Origin: Thysanoteuthis rhombus
Taxonomy: Eukaryota; Mollusca; Cephalopoda; Oegopsida; Thysanoteuthidae
DNA length: 64,000 nucleotides
Assembly (NCBI GenBank): GCA_963457665.1
Contig: OY735224.1
Span: 41,125,739-41,189,738 of the forward strand
Reading direction: 5' to 3'
Position numbers and translations under genes: made by a program. A model generated the notes under the pieces. It did not search any database. It was not told where the DNA came from and worked only from the letters and a program-made list of their open reading frames with translations. Of the stretch, positions 40,887 to 51,950 are shown piece after piece. The number at the start of each line of letters is the position of its first letter. Positions within the stretch are counted from its first letter, which is position 1.

Positions 40887-41700
40887 TGTGGCAACCCCTA
40901 TAGTTTTAGTCGGGTATTCCATACAAAACCCTCCTTTTAACTTGGTATCTTAAACGTCAATTCCTTGGAAGACTCCCTATAAAAGCCCCGAACGTATGCA
41001 GTCAATTGCGTATTTCGGTTACCTTCTTTATCATTGGCTTATCTGGCGAGCCAATTACCTTCCTTTCCAATGGCTTATTTGGCCCTGGCTTTCGAGCCGG
41101 TTATCTCATCTTCCTTATCCCTCTCTAGCTTATTTGGCCCTAGCTTCTTAAGCCGGTTATCTTCCGTTCCCTCTCTAAACTTGCGGTCGGCACTGCTTCT
41201 ATTCTTTGACCGTGACTATTCATACATTGTCTCATCAGTTATCATCCTCGAAGTGAGTATTCGCAAGAACTTCATAGCTTCTAAATGCAAATACTGCAAC
41301 TACTACATCTGGCGGCAACGCTCACTATTTTAGCCCCCTTAGCTCCTTCTTGCACCTATCCTGAATTATTTGCCTTTTTATAATCTAGCTTTGTCAACTA
41401 TACCACTCATTATAACAGGCACGACTCATCAGGCTCAATTCGATAGACGAAACTACATGTATTAATGTGTCCATTACATGTATTTCATTTACATTCTTTA
41501 TTTTAGTTTTAAATTTCCCTCATTTTTCACATCTGAATATTTGTCTTTACACCATTTCATATTTGCGTCCACATTTATACTTGGCGCGCATGTCCTTTCA
41601 AACATCTCCCCAGTGACGTCGGGTCGTGGTGCCAATCACCACACTGCATGAAGGAAAAGTCCTTTGTCTACGACTAGATCTCCTCACCACATCTAACCAA
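40887..41700 (+). mobile_element. LTR-like repeat family A, copy 9 (diverged subfamily)
   Basis: Starts TGTGGCAACCCCTATAGTTT, has CTCCCTATAAAAGCCCCG, two tandem CTTATTTGGCCCTRGCTTYN segments (41065-41160) and the terminal TTGGCGCGCATGTCCTTTCA and CAGTGACGTC blocks. The 41385-41460 section is also found at 63222-63300. Confidence 0.65.
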
Positions 41701-42095
41701 CAGCTATTATCTACACTCTCCCATACAACATACGAACAATATCTCTTACACCATAAAGCATTTATCAGTTGGTGTAATTGCCCGATGGAAGCGTTTTCAT
41801 CTGATTTGCACTTTAACCTTCTCTTCCTTACTACGTGCTATAATATATATTTCTGCAAATCACGGAGTTACATTTAATATACATTGTAGTGACATCGCTG
41901 AGAATAGTACCCACACTAAATCGGCCCTACGAATAGCGCCGTTACACCAGCCTAGTACTGTGGCCGATCAAAAGCCGGTAGGTAAAATACAGATTACCAC
42001 CGCGTAATACGGCATACAGTACATAATGATAGTAATAATGATAACAAAAGAATCAATCTAAATCTTTCACTTATTTAAATTTACAAAAAACATTA
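41701..42095. other. Intergenic, nothing recognised
   Basis: No supported ORF or element. Confidence 0.5.
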
Positions 42096-42099
42096 ATCT

Positions 42100-42755
42100 C
42101 ATTTACTTCAAGTCTTACTAAAAATGTACATTTTTGATAATAAAATTCGCCTGATACAAAAAACAAAACAAACACAAAACGTGGTGAACCGCATGCCATT
42201 GTACGCAACCAGGTCAAAAGGCATAAAGGACAGCAGTTGTAGTACGGTTTATTGCAAATTAAGATTGCGTTCGGATGAAAGCTATCACTCACAAGAATAA
42301 CAGTAGTTACGAATATTTTAACTGAATTTGTACAATTCAAGTCTTTTTTTTTTTTTTTTTGTAAATTCAAACATGTTCCGAACCTGTTAAGTCGAACACT
42401 AAATTAAAACCTTTTATTCCTTCAAATTTACAAAATAAAGTTTACATAAATAATACCTCTTGATTTGAAATTTTGTATGAATCCAGGACATGAAAAAGTC
42501 AATAAAACGTTTACTCGTTTGAATTTACAAAAAATAAATTTCAAGAAAAGTACGAATTCAGTTGAAATATTCGTAAGTACTGTTATTCTTGTGACTGATG
42601 CCTTTCGTCCAAACCCGATTGTAACTTGCAGTAATCTGTCCGACACTGTTTTCCTTCTGTCTTTACGCCTCTTGACCAAGATTCCCATCAAGGACGTACG
42701 GTTCAACGCTTTTTTTTTTTTTTTTGCGTCAGGCAGAAAACGAATTCAGCGTTTA
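42100..42755. repeat. Inverted pair of one repeat family
   Basis: 42100-42370 read on the minus strand and 42520-42755 read on the plus strand are homologous, also at peptide level: TNSVKIFVTTVILVSDSFHP versus TNSVEIFVSTVILVTDAFRP. Both carry a T-run (42344-42360 and 42711-42725). About 150 bases separate them. Confidence 0.75.
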
Positions 42756-42759
42756 TAGA

Positions 42760-44330
42760 TGAATAATTTTCATTTTTTCACTCATCTTCTCCCCGGTGCC
42801 ACAATTTTTCTTACGATAACATCAATATTTCACGACATATCCAAGTATTTTACCTACAAACAGGTCTGTTTTCATGGGTGCGTGGATAGCTTAATTAATC
42901 ATACAATTTGTTCCTATAAAGAGAAAATTAGTAAAAATAAGTACTGTTAAAAAAAAAATAAAAATAAAAATAACGGCTGGAGCGTTTAGTTATAGATTTT
43001 TTTACACTTCGCTTTTATGAGATTTGATATCTGCTTCTAAGCTATAAGTTTGAGTTTGCCATCAGTTAATATTTCTGGTTGCCTTACTGAAACCATGAGA
43101 GCGCCTGGAGTGCTCGAATCGAAAAACCGAATTCATTTTGTACATGTGACTGGTGTTTGAAAATCAAGTGACAGCAAGTATCAGTATTTTCTTGCTAATT
43201 TTAATAAACTCTGTTTTCTCGATTATTTCATTTTTGCTTTCTTCTGATTCCTCTAATTATTTCCTTCGTTTGTTAGCTTATATAGCTTCGAGTCAAGTTG
43301 GCCCTGTTACCTGGTCAGCTCGGCCCACTCGTCTACCAAGACGGGCGTACTTGAAAAATAATTATCTCCAGATTTTATTGTAATATACGTGAAACAAAGT
43401 GGGTTTGTTTTTCAAAAACTTCTATAAATTCATTATAAAACCGGTTTTTGTTGCAATACCAAGAAAATTGCAAATAACAAAACTTGCAATTTTCTTTGTT
43501 TCGCTACACATTTGTCGGTTTCTAGATGTATGAAATGATCTCAATAGATTTATTTGAAAAACGGTAGATCATTCGTGTTTATTTATAATAAAAATAAATG
43601 TTTGTTAGTTTATCAATTCAAAATAACTTCATTGTTTTAGTTTTCGTGTATTAAATCATTTGGAATGAAAAACAAATTTTACTTTTGTGGCAAATAAGAG
43701 TAATTTTCAAAATGAAAATTTCTGTTGGAAGCCTTTCCGACGTAGATAACTTTGGAAAAACAAACATGATTAAACGTGTTTATTTGCAATGTCAACTAAT
43801 AAGAAGAGGGCGGCCGAGTTGGTCAACGAAGATGGGCCGATTTGACCGGTTACCAGCTCAAATTCTGCCTCACTTTTCGGACCGACAAAAAAGAAAAAAA
43901 CTAACGAACTCGGAACAACTGCAAAACCAGAAGACTAATGTACGGTTATGGGTGTTATTCTCTAACAGATTCTATGTAATAAATATACTCGTAAATTATT
44001 GATATAATTAACGGTTGTTGTTGGCACACGTCGGTCGGTTATAACAGTCTACGAACAGTAGTAAAAAAATTGTTGATCCTTTCGAGAAACAATGATTAGT
44101 TGAAGCATTTCAACTGACAGTCACAATCAAGTAATAGACCCAACTGTGAGATATCAGGACGTGCACACTCAAAACATGCTTAATTACAATAAACTAATTA
44201 TTTTTTGTTTGTTATCATCCTTAATGCAATCCATAACATTTACTACGCATTCATAACTAGGTGTTTAAACGGCGTATGCACCCCCGGAGCTAACTTCTTC
44301 AGGAATAAAAAAAATATCACAACAAATAAT
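42760..44330. other. Intergenic, weak inverted similarity
   Basis: A GGGCCGAGCTGACCAGGTAA-like word (minus strand near 43300) resembles GGCCGAGTTGGTCAACGAAG (plus, 43812), suggesting another decayed inverted pair around 43290-43330 and 43805-43860. No gene seen. Confidence 0.3.
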
Positions 44331-44359
44331 CAGTTAAAAAAACTTCAACAAGAGTTGAT

Positions 44360-44375
44360 GGTCCTGAAAAGGACC
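44360..44375 (-). terminator. Histone mRNA 3' stem-loop
   Basis: Minus strand reads GGTCCTTTTCAGGACC followed by ATCA: a six-base stem with a four-base TTTC loop, the exact architecture of the SLBP-bound element at the end of replication-dependent histone mRNAs. It lies 33 bases after the stop of the H2B gene, the usual distance. No obvious purine-rich downstream element follows. Confidence 0.9.
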
Positions 44376-44408
44376 TTTTTTTTTTTGACGGATTCCAATC
44401 CACGCTTT

Positions 44409-44927
44409 TCAAAAGGACTTGCTGCTATTGAATTTACTGCTATTAAATTTGGTGACTGCTTTAGTTCCCTCTGAGACAGCGTATTTGGCTAATTCTTCAG
44501 GCAGAAGAAGCCGGACAGCAGTATGTACCTCACGACTGGTGATGGTTGGGCGCTTGTTGTAGTGGGCTAAACGACTAGCTTCTGCTGCAATTCTCTCAAA
44601 TACATCATTCACAAAACTGTTCATGATGGACATGGCTTGACTAGATATACCAGAGTCGGGATGAACTTGCTTCATTACTTTGTAAATGTAACTTGAAAAA
44701 GTCTCCTTTCTCTTCTTTTTCTTTCCATCAGGACGGCTGCTGGATTGACCGTCAGTATTTTTTGCCACTTTCGTACTGATGGATAAGGCTTTCCTCTGTT
44801 GAGCAGTTAAACGAGAGGCACTTTTTTTCGCATTACGACGACGAGATAGGCTCCTGGGTTTATATAAATTGATCCATGAGAGAATACCCCCGGAAAACAA
44901 AGTATTCAGGTTGTTGGCTAGCTGCAT
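44409..44927 (-). CDS. H2B: Histone H2B variant with extended tails
   Basis: A single-exon core histone of 172 codons, against about 122-126 for ordinary H2B. The fold is intact: [60 protein letters not shown], then [20 protein letters not shown]. The lysine before FNSSK matches the ubiquitylated C-terminal lysine. Differences from typical animal H2B include VL to VM, SSK to SSQ, KRS to KRP, IQ to VH, PGE to PEE and KHA to KYA. The N-terminus is about 45 residues longer and not histone-like at first ([14 protein letters not shown]), then basic ([10 protein letters not shown]). The C-terminus repeats FNSSK and ends SF. A stem-loop downstream and CCAAT upstream argue it is expressed. There is no other in-frame ATG before the core. 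Confidence 0.9.
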   Translation of the reverse strand: MQLANNLNTLFSGGILSWINLYKPRSLSRRRNAKKSASRLTAQQRKALSISTKVAKNTDGQSSSRPDGKKKKRKETFSSYIYKVMKQVHPDSGISSQAMSIMNSFVNDVFERIAAEASRLAHYNKRPTITSREVHTAVRLLLPEELAKYAVSEGTKAVTKFNSSKFNSSKSF

Positions 44928-44991
44928 GTTGCTTGAGTGACTAGAGCCGTCTAAAAATCAAATCAACTCACACTTAGCTCTGAGCTTTGCG

Positions 44992-44996
44992 ATTGG
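44992..44996 (-). promoter_or_regulatory. CCAAT box upstream of the H2B gene
   Basis: AGCCAATCG on the minus strand, 65 bases before the start codon; CCAAT boxes are usual in histone promoters. No TATA box is evident between it and the ATG. Confidence 0.5.
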
Positions 44997-45018
44997 CTAA
45001 TAGTATTTCCTTCTACCC

Positions 45019-45034
45019 GTCATCAGCTGATGAC
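45019..45034. promoter_or_regulatory. 16-bp palindrome GTCATCAGCTGATGAC
   Basis: A perfect palindrome centred on an E-box (CAGCTG), about 100 bases upstream of the H2B start codon. A regulatory role is inferred from position only. Confidence 0.35.
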
Positions 45035-45059
45035 CGTTGCGTTACTAAGGGGGGAGGTA

Positions 45060-45570
45060 AGTTGTTGTTCATTAAGAAAGAGATTCAAATACGATTAACC
45101 GTTATAAACGAACCACAACAACAATTCTTCAAACCCAAGAAATTTTAAAAGGGAAATTTAACTGAAGTAATAATTCCATCATTTATTTCACTGGATGAAG
45201 TATAAATCATTGCCATTAGGTTTTTTTTTTTACCATTATGTTATACAACTTTGTTTCATTCTGCTACTGCTACACAACGAGAGTAGTTTCATCCGATCTT
45301 TCTTTTTTTAAAGCTCAAACCATGTCTGAAAACTGCAGATCTATTAAATTATTTTTTTGTACATGCCCGGAGGTCCTTGGGGGAGTAAGGATTCTGAAGC
45401 GGTCGGTGGTCTAAAATGTTTGGGGACTCCATAGCGAATCTAAAAATCAATCAGATCTAAATTTTATTATTATAATCCAGGATTCAAAAAAAACGGTTGA
45501 GTAAGTTTCTACCTTTCTTAGTGCTTGTAACACGAAATGATCAGATTCAGAGATCTCGAAGTTTGAATTC
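45060..45570. other. Intergenic, nothing recognised
   Basis: No H2A partner or other gene is seen next to the H2B gene. Confidence 0.5.
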
Positions 45571-45576
45571 AGCTAT

Positions 45577-45907
45577 TTCTATTATTATTCGGACTATCCT
45601 TATCTTGGTTGTTTTTCATACAACGTTTCGGTCGTTGTACTCTACGGCCTTCATCAGGTATCATCTAGTAGGTGTGGGGAAGTAACGAACCGAACCCTAT
45701 ATTTCACCGACGGGGGTATATTGACTGCACTCCCCTCTTAGCATTAGTAGTATTGTGGTCAATATACCCCCGTCGGTGAAATATAGGGTTCGGTTCGTTA
45801 CTTCCCCACACCTACTAGAGGATACCTGATGAAGGCCGTAGAGTACAACGACCGAAACGTTGTATGAAAAACAACCAAGATAAGGATAGTCCAAATAATA
45901 ATAGAAA
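45577..45907. mobile_element. Palindromic retroelement end with hammerhead-like cores
   Basis: Arms 45577-45725 and 45758-45907 are near-perfect inverted repeats around a 32-bp spacer. Each arm, read outward, has CTGATGAAGGCC then GACCGAAACGTTGTA, which are hammerhead-like boxes as found in the terminal repeats of Penelope-like elements. A single-arm relative lies at 60574-60752. No coding sequence is attached. Confidence 0.8.
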
Positions 45908-46660
45908 TAATAATAATATCTCATCAAAAAAATTCAGAGATACATTAATTTAAATTCAGCTGCCCCAAATTATCACAGTAGTTGTGAGGGCAAGAATCCA
46001 AGCATCAGGATAATTGTCAAAATGCAAGCGGTGTAGAACAGACTACTGCAAGTTATAATCGCGATTGGTAAAAAAGCATCAGTGCACTTTTTTCAAAATT
46101 GACTTATTTCATCTTTAACCCCTATCTAAATTACATGATGTGAACAGTAATGGATTTGAGGGGGTAGTTGGACTTAAGTCAGCGCCACCGGACATACCAC
46201 TTAGTCAAGAACCTAGCAAATTCGCTTGAGTACTCCACTTGGTATCATCTGAATATTTTTTTTTTCCATTTTCGAAAATTTTGTACTTTCTTCTAATGGA
46301 TTTTAAAAAACTCTTGTGCCTGTGCTACCGAACACACCATTTAGCATAAAAGCTTGCAAATTCGCATGAGTATTCCACTTGAAATTTTCTGAAAACTTTA
46401 AAAAAAAAATTTTATATTTTTTTTGGAAAGAATATTTTTGCAAAAAATATTGGTGGTCTTTTGGACTCTTGTATGATTCTGTCAGCGCTACAGGAGATTC
46501 ACTAAATGACTTGTTTGATGTGTCTTATAATCATTAATCAAGTAGCTGTGAATCCGTTTGTCTGTCCTTCAGTAATTCTGTTTATGTTTACCCGAGAGAG
46601 ACTCCCTGTGTTTCCACTACTGATTTCTTTAGTATAGTTCTTAGAGAGGAGATGACAGTA
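45908..46660. other. Intergenic, nothing recognised
   Basis: A loosely duplicated segment (around 46185-46250 and 46320-46390, sharing GCAAATTCGC) is present; no gene. Confidence 0.4.
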
Positions 46661-46670
46661 AAAGAGAATT

Positions 46671-47629
46671 CATCATCATCATCAGTCTTTTAACGTCCGT
46701 CGTTGGACATAGATCTTCCCCAGGATTCACCACAATTCTCTATCATGGGCGTCGCAGAGCCGGTATTTCCTGAATTTGTCTAGTTCATCTTTCCATCTTG
46801 TGTTCTGTCATCCTCAGTTTCTCATGTGATCTCTGGTGGTATCCATCGGTTGTCTGCCATTCTTGCAACATGGCCTGCCCATTGTCATTTGAGTTTTTTT
46901 TAATAGTTTCTATGATGTCTAGGACTCCCGTTTTCTTCCTGATATACTGTGCTGTCTTGTGATCTCCCCATGTAAGGTTGAGCATGATTCTCTCATGCGC
47001 ACGCTGCATGCTTCTCCGTTTGTAGATCTATCTCTTGGTTAAGTTCCATGTTTCAGCTCCATGAGTGAATATCGGGAGAATGCATTGGTTGTATACTCGT
47101 CTTTTTCGGATTATTGGGATCGTCTTGATTTTGAAAGTTGACCTCACTCTGCCGAAGGCTTGCCATCCCAGAGTGATTTTTCGTTTGATTTCCTCCTCTT
47201 CTAAGGGTCTCATAGAGATTCGTTGTCCTAGGTAGATGTGGTGGTCTACCTTGCCGAGTTTTGCATCGTCTATCTTGACAGTTATGCTCTTATTCTCAAC
47301 ATGATTACAATCACAGCAACTCATAAGGATACATAAGGACTCTGAACCATTCCAGCTCCAAGAGGGAGAAAGACAAGCTGATACCAGCTCACCCAAACTC
47401 TTTACAGCCTACTTTGAGATGATCTTCATGAACTGGGAAAATGGAGGAATCAAAATAGATGGCGAATATCTAAGCAACCTCAGATTTGCAGACGACATCG
47501 TTCTTTTTGCAGAGAACCTACACGACCTCCAACTAATGCTAGATTAACTAAACGGAGAAAGCAAAAAAGTCGACCTACACATGAACTTCAGTAGAACAAA
47601 AATCATGAGCAACAGTCATGTTGAGAGAG
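46671..47629 (-). mobile_element. RTE-type LINE with twin-priming inversion
   Basis: 46671-47300 encodes on the minus strand DHHIYLGQRISMRPLEEEEI, KRRVYNQCILPIFTHGAETW and AHERIMLNLTW, the LINE C-terminus, and ends with a CTGATGATGATGATG tail. 47305-47629 is inverted and encodes on the plus strand GIKIDGEYLSNLRFADDIVL, the RT catalytic motif, ending at the same TCATGTTGAG where the minus-strand part begins. GAGAATT flanks the whole unit (46664-46670 and 47630-47636). Confidence 0.85.
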
Positions 47630-47639
47630 GAGAATTACT

Positions 47640-48830
47640 GTTTGTTTATTTAAGCGGTGATCATGTAAATATACCATTTTTTCCAAGATCATGAGAAATG
47701 CTCACAAATTGACTTTTTTTAAATGGCAAATTGAATTGGATACTGTGTAATTACCAACTATCTACAAATCTTTTTGAAACCATCCACTAAAACTGTCAGC
47801 AAAACTGTCAATGTAGGTTTCTTCAGTTTTCAAGTTGGTCTGGCATCGTTATATCTGGAAAAGAACTTCTTTGTGCCCGCCTCCTGTAACGTTGTCAGCT
47901 CATTCAGTTACGGCATCAGTTTGTATGCACATTCCACGTGCACATGTGTCCGTATTGATCAACACATATGTGTCGTATAGCTAGTACATACCGTTTAGTA
48001 CGCATCTATCATCATTAACAGGCCATGGTTACTGCGAAGGAACAGGGGAAACGAATTTATTTTCATCTCTGAGGATTCAATTTGATGACATATGACGAGA
48101 AAGGTGAAAAGAATTTGATTTAAGGAAGAACAAAGTTCACAGCGTTTATGGTACTTTTTTCAAGTTGTGCATCTTGTTCTAAAAAGAAACACTGGACGAT
48201 GATATTTAGTTACGATATATACTTCTTTCACCTTCTGTTGGAGAGTGATCTCAACAGAAAGCAAATACAAAACGAGAGTGAATACTGCCGGGCACAAACT
48301 AGGGATCAAATTAATATGGGCATATTTGAAGTTGAAACCTCCCACTAAAAACATATTTAGGTGGCGTTGTTAGACAGAAAACTAGTACGTTTTTCTGTAT
48401 TTATGTTTGCGTATGTATCTGTATACTCGCGTCATACTATGTTTTTGTCCAAAAAGTTAGAGTCGAATGATTGAAACTGATAATTTTGGAAGGAGAGATT
48501 TTAGTCAGTCTAGCTCAAAACTTGGATAAGAACAGTCGTGCTAAATTAAGGCTACTTAAACTGTAACCCCCAAAAAATAACATGGCACAATTTAGTGAAG
48601 GCAGTCCCGATTGTAAATTGTGAAGTTTCACAACGTGGCTCACTCGATATCAAAAATGATGCACAAATGAAAAGAAATAAGAGAATTAATCAAATGAAAC
48701 CAGTAGTAAATACTTCAATTATATTGTTATTGTTTTAGATACATTGAATGGTTAAATTTTTTTCATTTGTGTGCCGTTTTAACTAGCAGAATATCGGTAT
48801 TGTGCGATCATCTAAAGACTTGATGGCTCA
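47640..48830. other. Intergenic, nothing recognised
   Basis: No supported gene or element. Confidence 0.5.
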
Positions 48831-48834
48831 AGTG

Positions 48835-48905
48835 AGTCTTGGAGGCAGTAAAGTTAAATCACAACGTTTCGACTGGTCAATCCTATGGCCTTCTTATTAT
48901 TCCAC
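48835..48905 (-). mobile_element. Penelope-type end, decayed
   Basis: Minus strand reads AAGAAGGCCATAGGATTGAC and then CAGTCGAAACGTTGTGATT, resembling the GAAGGCCRTAGAGTACAACG...CGAAACGTTGTATG end at 45.8 and 60.6 kb. The CTGATGA box is lost. Confidence 0.4.
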
Positions 48906-49615
48906 CATCTAAAGTTACAATACGAATGTTATGGTAGTAAAAAGAAATTTTTTCCCCAGTGGTAGCAAATCTTATGACAGCGGACTCGGTTTTTCCTTTC
49001 CTTTCATTGTTAGGCCTAGATTTCCATATCTGTTGAGTAGCAGATGAAACATGAAGTTGAAATTCGCAATTATCTAACTTATACACTTAGCCGACATGTT
49101 GATGTATGGTGTTCTTAGATTTTTCCCTGTTCCAAACTACGTTCCCTATCTATAATCTGGACTTTTCCCTAGAAAAGATAGTGTTCGCCTTACAACGATG
49201 TAGTCAGCCATACCAGATTTTTCTATTTCACCCTTGGTTATGTCCAGCCTGAAAGATTTTTTGAGTTAATTCAAACGCCAGTCAAGTTAGTCGGAAAGTT
49301 TTCTCGTCCCCAAATAATTTGTTTCGACCAAAGTACTCATGCAAAGAAAATTGACCAATGCCTAAAAAAAAAAGAAGAATCATACATAGTGTAATGAACT
49401 ATGATGACTTCGATGTTATTTTCGTACCTTTCTTGTTCTTGGGTAAACAAAATTTGCGAAGAAAAAAGATTATGTAGTGTGATACATTTCATTGTCTTTA
49501 AAATGTTCACGACTAGAAATTTTTTGGGGCGTTTATCTACGCTCATTTCGCCCCTGATGAAGATTCGGTTGAATATTTTTTTAAAATTGAAAATGTGATG
49601 AAAGATCTTATTTTT

Positions 49616-49852
49616 TTAACTCGACCAATAGTCAAGAAAGCTAACAAACTTACTCGCCCAAAAGAGAGTTGACTTGACTGATTCGAGTGGTCGAGTTAGA
49701 TCGTTCTCTCCGGTTATGGCTTTTTTATTTTCTTCGACTTCGAGAGACCTAATAGTTTCTCCTTTATAATTCTTCTCACATTTACAGCGATTATCATAAA
49801 TACAATTATTGGTTTGATTCATGTCTCGTTGCAGACCGTCTCCAGTGACCAA
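49616..49852 (-). pseudogene. GIY-YIG domain fragment of a Penelope-type element
   Basis: Minus strand reads CKCEKNYKGETIRSLEVEEN and KKAITGENDL. C.C...Y.GET.RSL is the core of the GIY-YIG endonuclease that ends Penelope-like proteins. No RT is attached; it is a short relic. The start and the WxSK tail beyond it are not conserved. Confidence 0.5.
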
Positions 49853-50050
49853 GTTTCAAAATCAAATGTTACCTGGATGTTATGGCCACGGACACTTTGT
49901 ATCCTCTCTGCTATCCCAACACGTATGGAATTTGGATGGTGGGAACCTTAGTGGTGTGTTTAGTGAACCCACCACCATTTTTCTTCGTGGGGGTAGCTAT
50001 TTCACCTATATTGCGGAGCTCCCCAGGCCCTGTTTTAGGAGATGAGAACT

Positions 50051-50424
50051 CATCATCATCAGTCTTTAATCGTCCATCATTGACCTTCCCCAGGATCCAC
50101 CACAATTCTCTATCATGGACATCACGGAGCAAGTATTTTCTTAATTTGTACAGTTCATCTCTCCATTTTGTATTCTGTCGGCCTCGGTTTCGCATGTGAT
50201 CTCTGGGGATCCATGTTGTGAATCGTGATGTCCATCGGTTGTCTCCTATTCTTGCAACATGGCCTGCCCATTGCCATTCAAGTTTTTCAATAGATTCTAT
50301 GATGTCTTAGACTCCTGTTTTCTCTCTGATATACTGTGCTGTCTAGTGATCTCTCATGCGCGTGTTACATGCTTCTCAGTTTGTGGGTCTGTCTCTTGGT
50401 TAGGTTCCATGTTTTAGCTCCATC
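50051..50424 (-). mobile_element. RTE-type LINE, 5'-truncated, with 8-bp target duplication
   Basis: Minus strand encodes MRNRGRQNTKWRDELYKLRK and ends in a GATGATGATG tail. TGAGAACT directly abuts both ends (50043-50050 and 50425-50432). Confidence 0.85.
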
Positions 50425-50432
50425 TGAGAACT

Positions 50433-51820
50433 GCCGAGCAGTGTTTCAAACATGCGAAGACATTGTCTCATTTTTCCCGAATGCTGCTTTTTAACTTTCA
50501 AGAAATCAAATGGGAACTAAACAAGTGAGACGAACTGGTTAGCACTGAACAATTATAATTCTGTGGTGCCGTCCAAAAGGTGGCTTCTCAGCTTCTGGTT
50601 CTGAACCCCTTAACTACGTGTTCTTCAAGATGGGCAGCTGTATTCGGTGCAACCGTGGAACGGAGGAAACGACCGAGCATGCTTTCGTTCACTGCGAGAA
50701 GGTCTATCCGCTTGGAGCCCAGAATACTTTTCCTTTTTCTAGATGCCGGGCACATCTGAGACAATAAGATATCCTTGTGGTCTTTAACGAAGAAAGTTCA
50801 TATCTGATACGTCTCCGATGTGGAGTCTTCGATATAAAACTGATAGGTACCATTATATCTGATTGTTCCCTAACCATAACCCTCTGCATGTTGTCAGGTT
50901 AGAAATGAATTAAAATTGACAAATTATCTACTTATGAGCGGTTTAAGATTCTGAAGATGAATAAAATAATAGCTTCTTCTTTAACTTACACCTACTGTGG
51001 TTCAAGTCATTGAACAATGGGCGGGGGCACATATTTTAAACTGATGAGAAGAAAAGATGAATTTCGAATGGGACCAAAGAATCACGGTACTATCATCGAA
51101 AATGCAAAATACACGCTTACACACCACGAATACACATACCACTGCACTACATACATGCAAAAACATACACACATGCCACACATACATATTACTGTATTAC
51201 TACATATATGCATACATACATGTCACACCAACACGTACACACACAGACAGGCCACAGGCATACACTTACGAACACATGCTTCATACACAGATGTATATGT
51301 GTATCAGTAGCGTGTATGTGTTTTGCATTACCAATGAAATATCGTTTGATGAAATAAGAAAAGTCGTGCTAGGCACAATTTACGATAGTGCTCGTTAGCG
51401 TTTCCATGTTTACTATTTGCTTCAGTATCTTTTCCCTCTCAATCATGATCCCCAATTTCCAGAACAAGGTTACTGGAAACACAAACGTCCATACGTTTAT
51501 AATTTACCGGGCATGATACAGTTTAACTTCGGTAATAATAATCAGACAACATAAGGCAAGGAATATTTACGTTACCGGGATTGTTGTTACCATGAAACAA
51601 TGCTAAACCCCAACGCTGATTGAGTCAGGTAAGCATATGCTCACACATTGTTCAGGTTATAAGGGCTTACCTGTTCACGTGACTAACTTGAATTGATTCA
51701 TTGGAGAATGGAATAAAGAGAGAGAAGTGTTGACAGAGACAGAATGGAAGAAGAACGCAGAAGAGAAAAATGGAGATTACGGCAGTCAGAGTGCTGAAAG
51801 GCGGCGAGAAGAGTTTGAGG
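50433..51820. other. Intergenic, nothing recognised
   Basis: Includes a CA/TACACA-rich stretch at 51115-51300; no supported gene. Confidence 0.5.
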
Positions 51821-51823
<3 letters not shown>

Positions 51824-51905
<82 letters not shown>

Positions 51906-51950
51906 GAGAGGGAGAGATAGAAGGGGAGAGGGAGAGAGAGAGAGGGGGGT
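51824..51950. repeat. (GA)n microsatellite upstream of a coding exon
   Basis: About 38 perfect GA dinucleotides (51824-51901) then interrupted GGGGAGAGG repeats to 51948, ending 60 bases before the start codon at 52007. Sequences of this type can bind GAGA-type factors, but nothing here shows that this one does. Confidence 0.95.
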
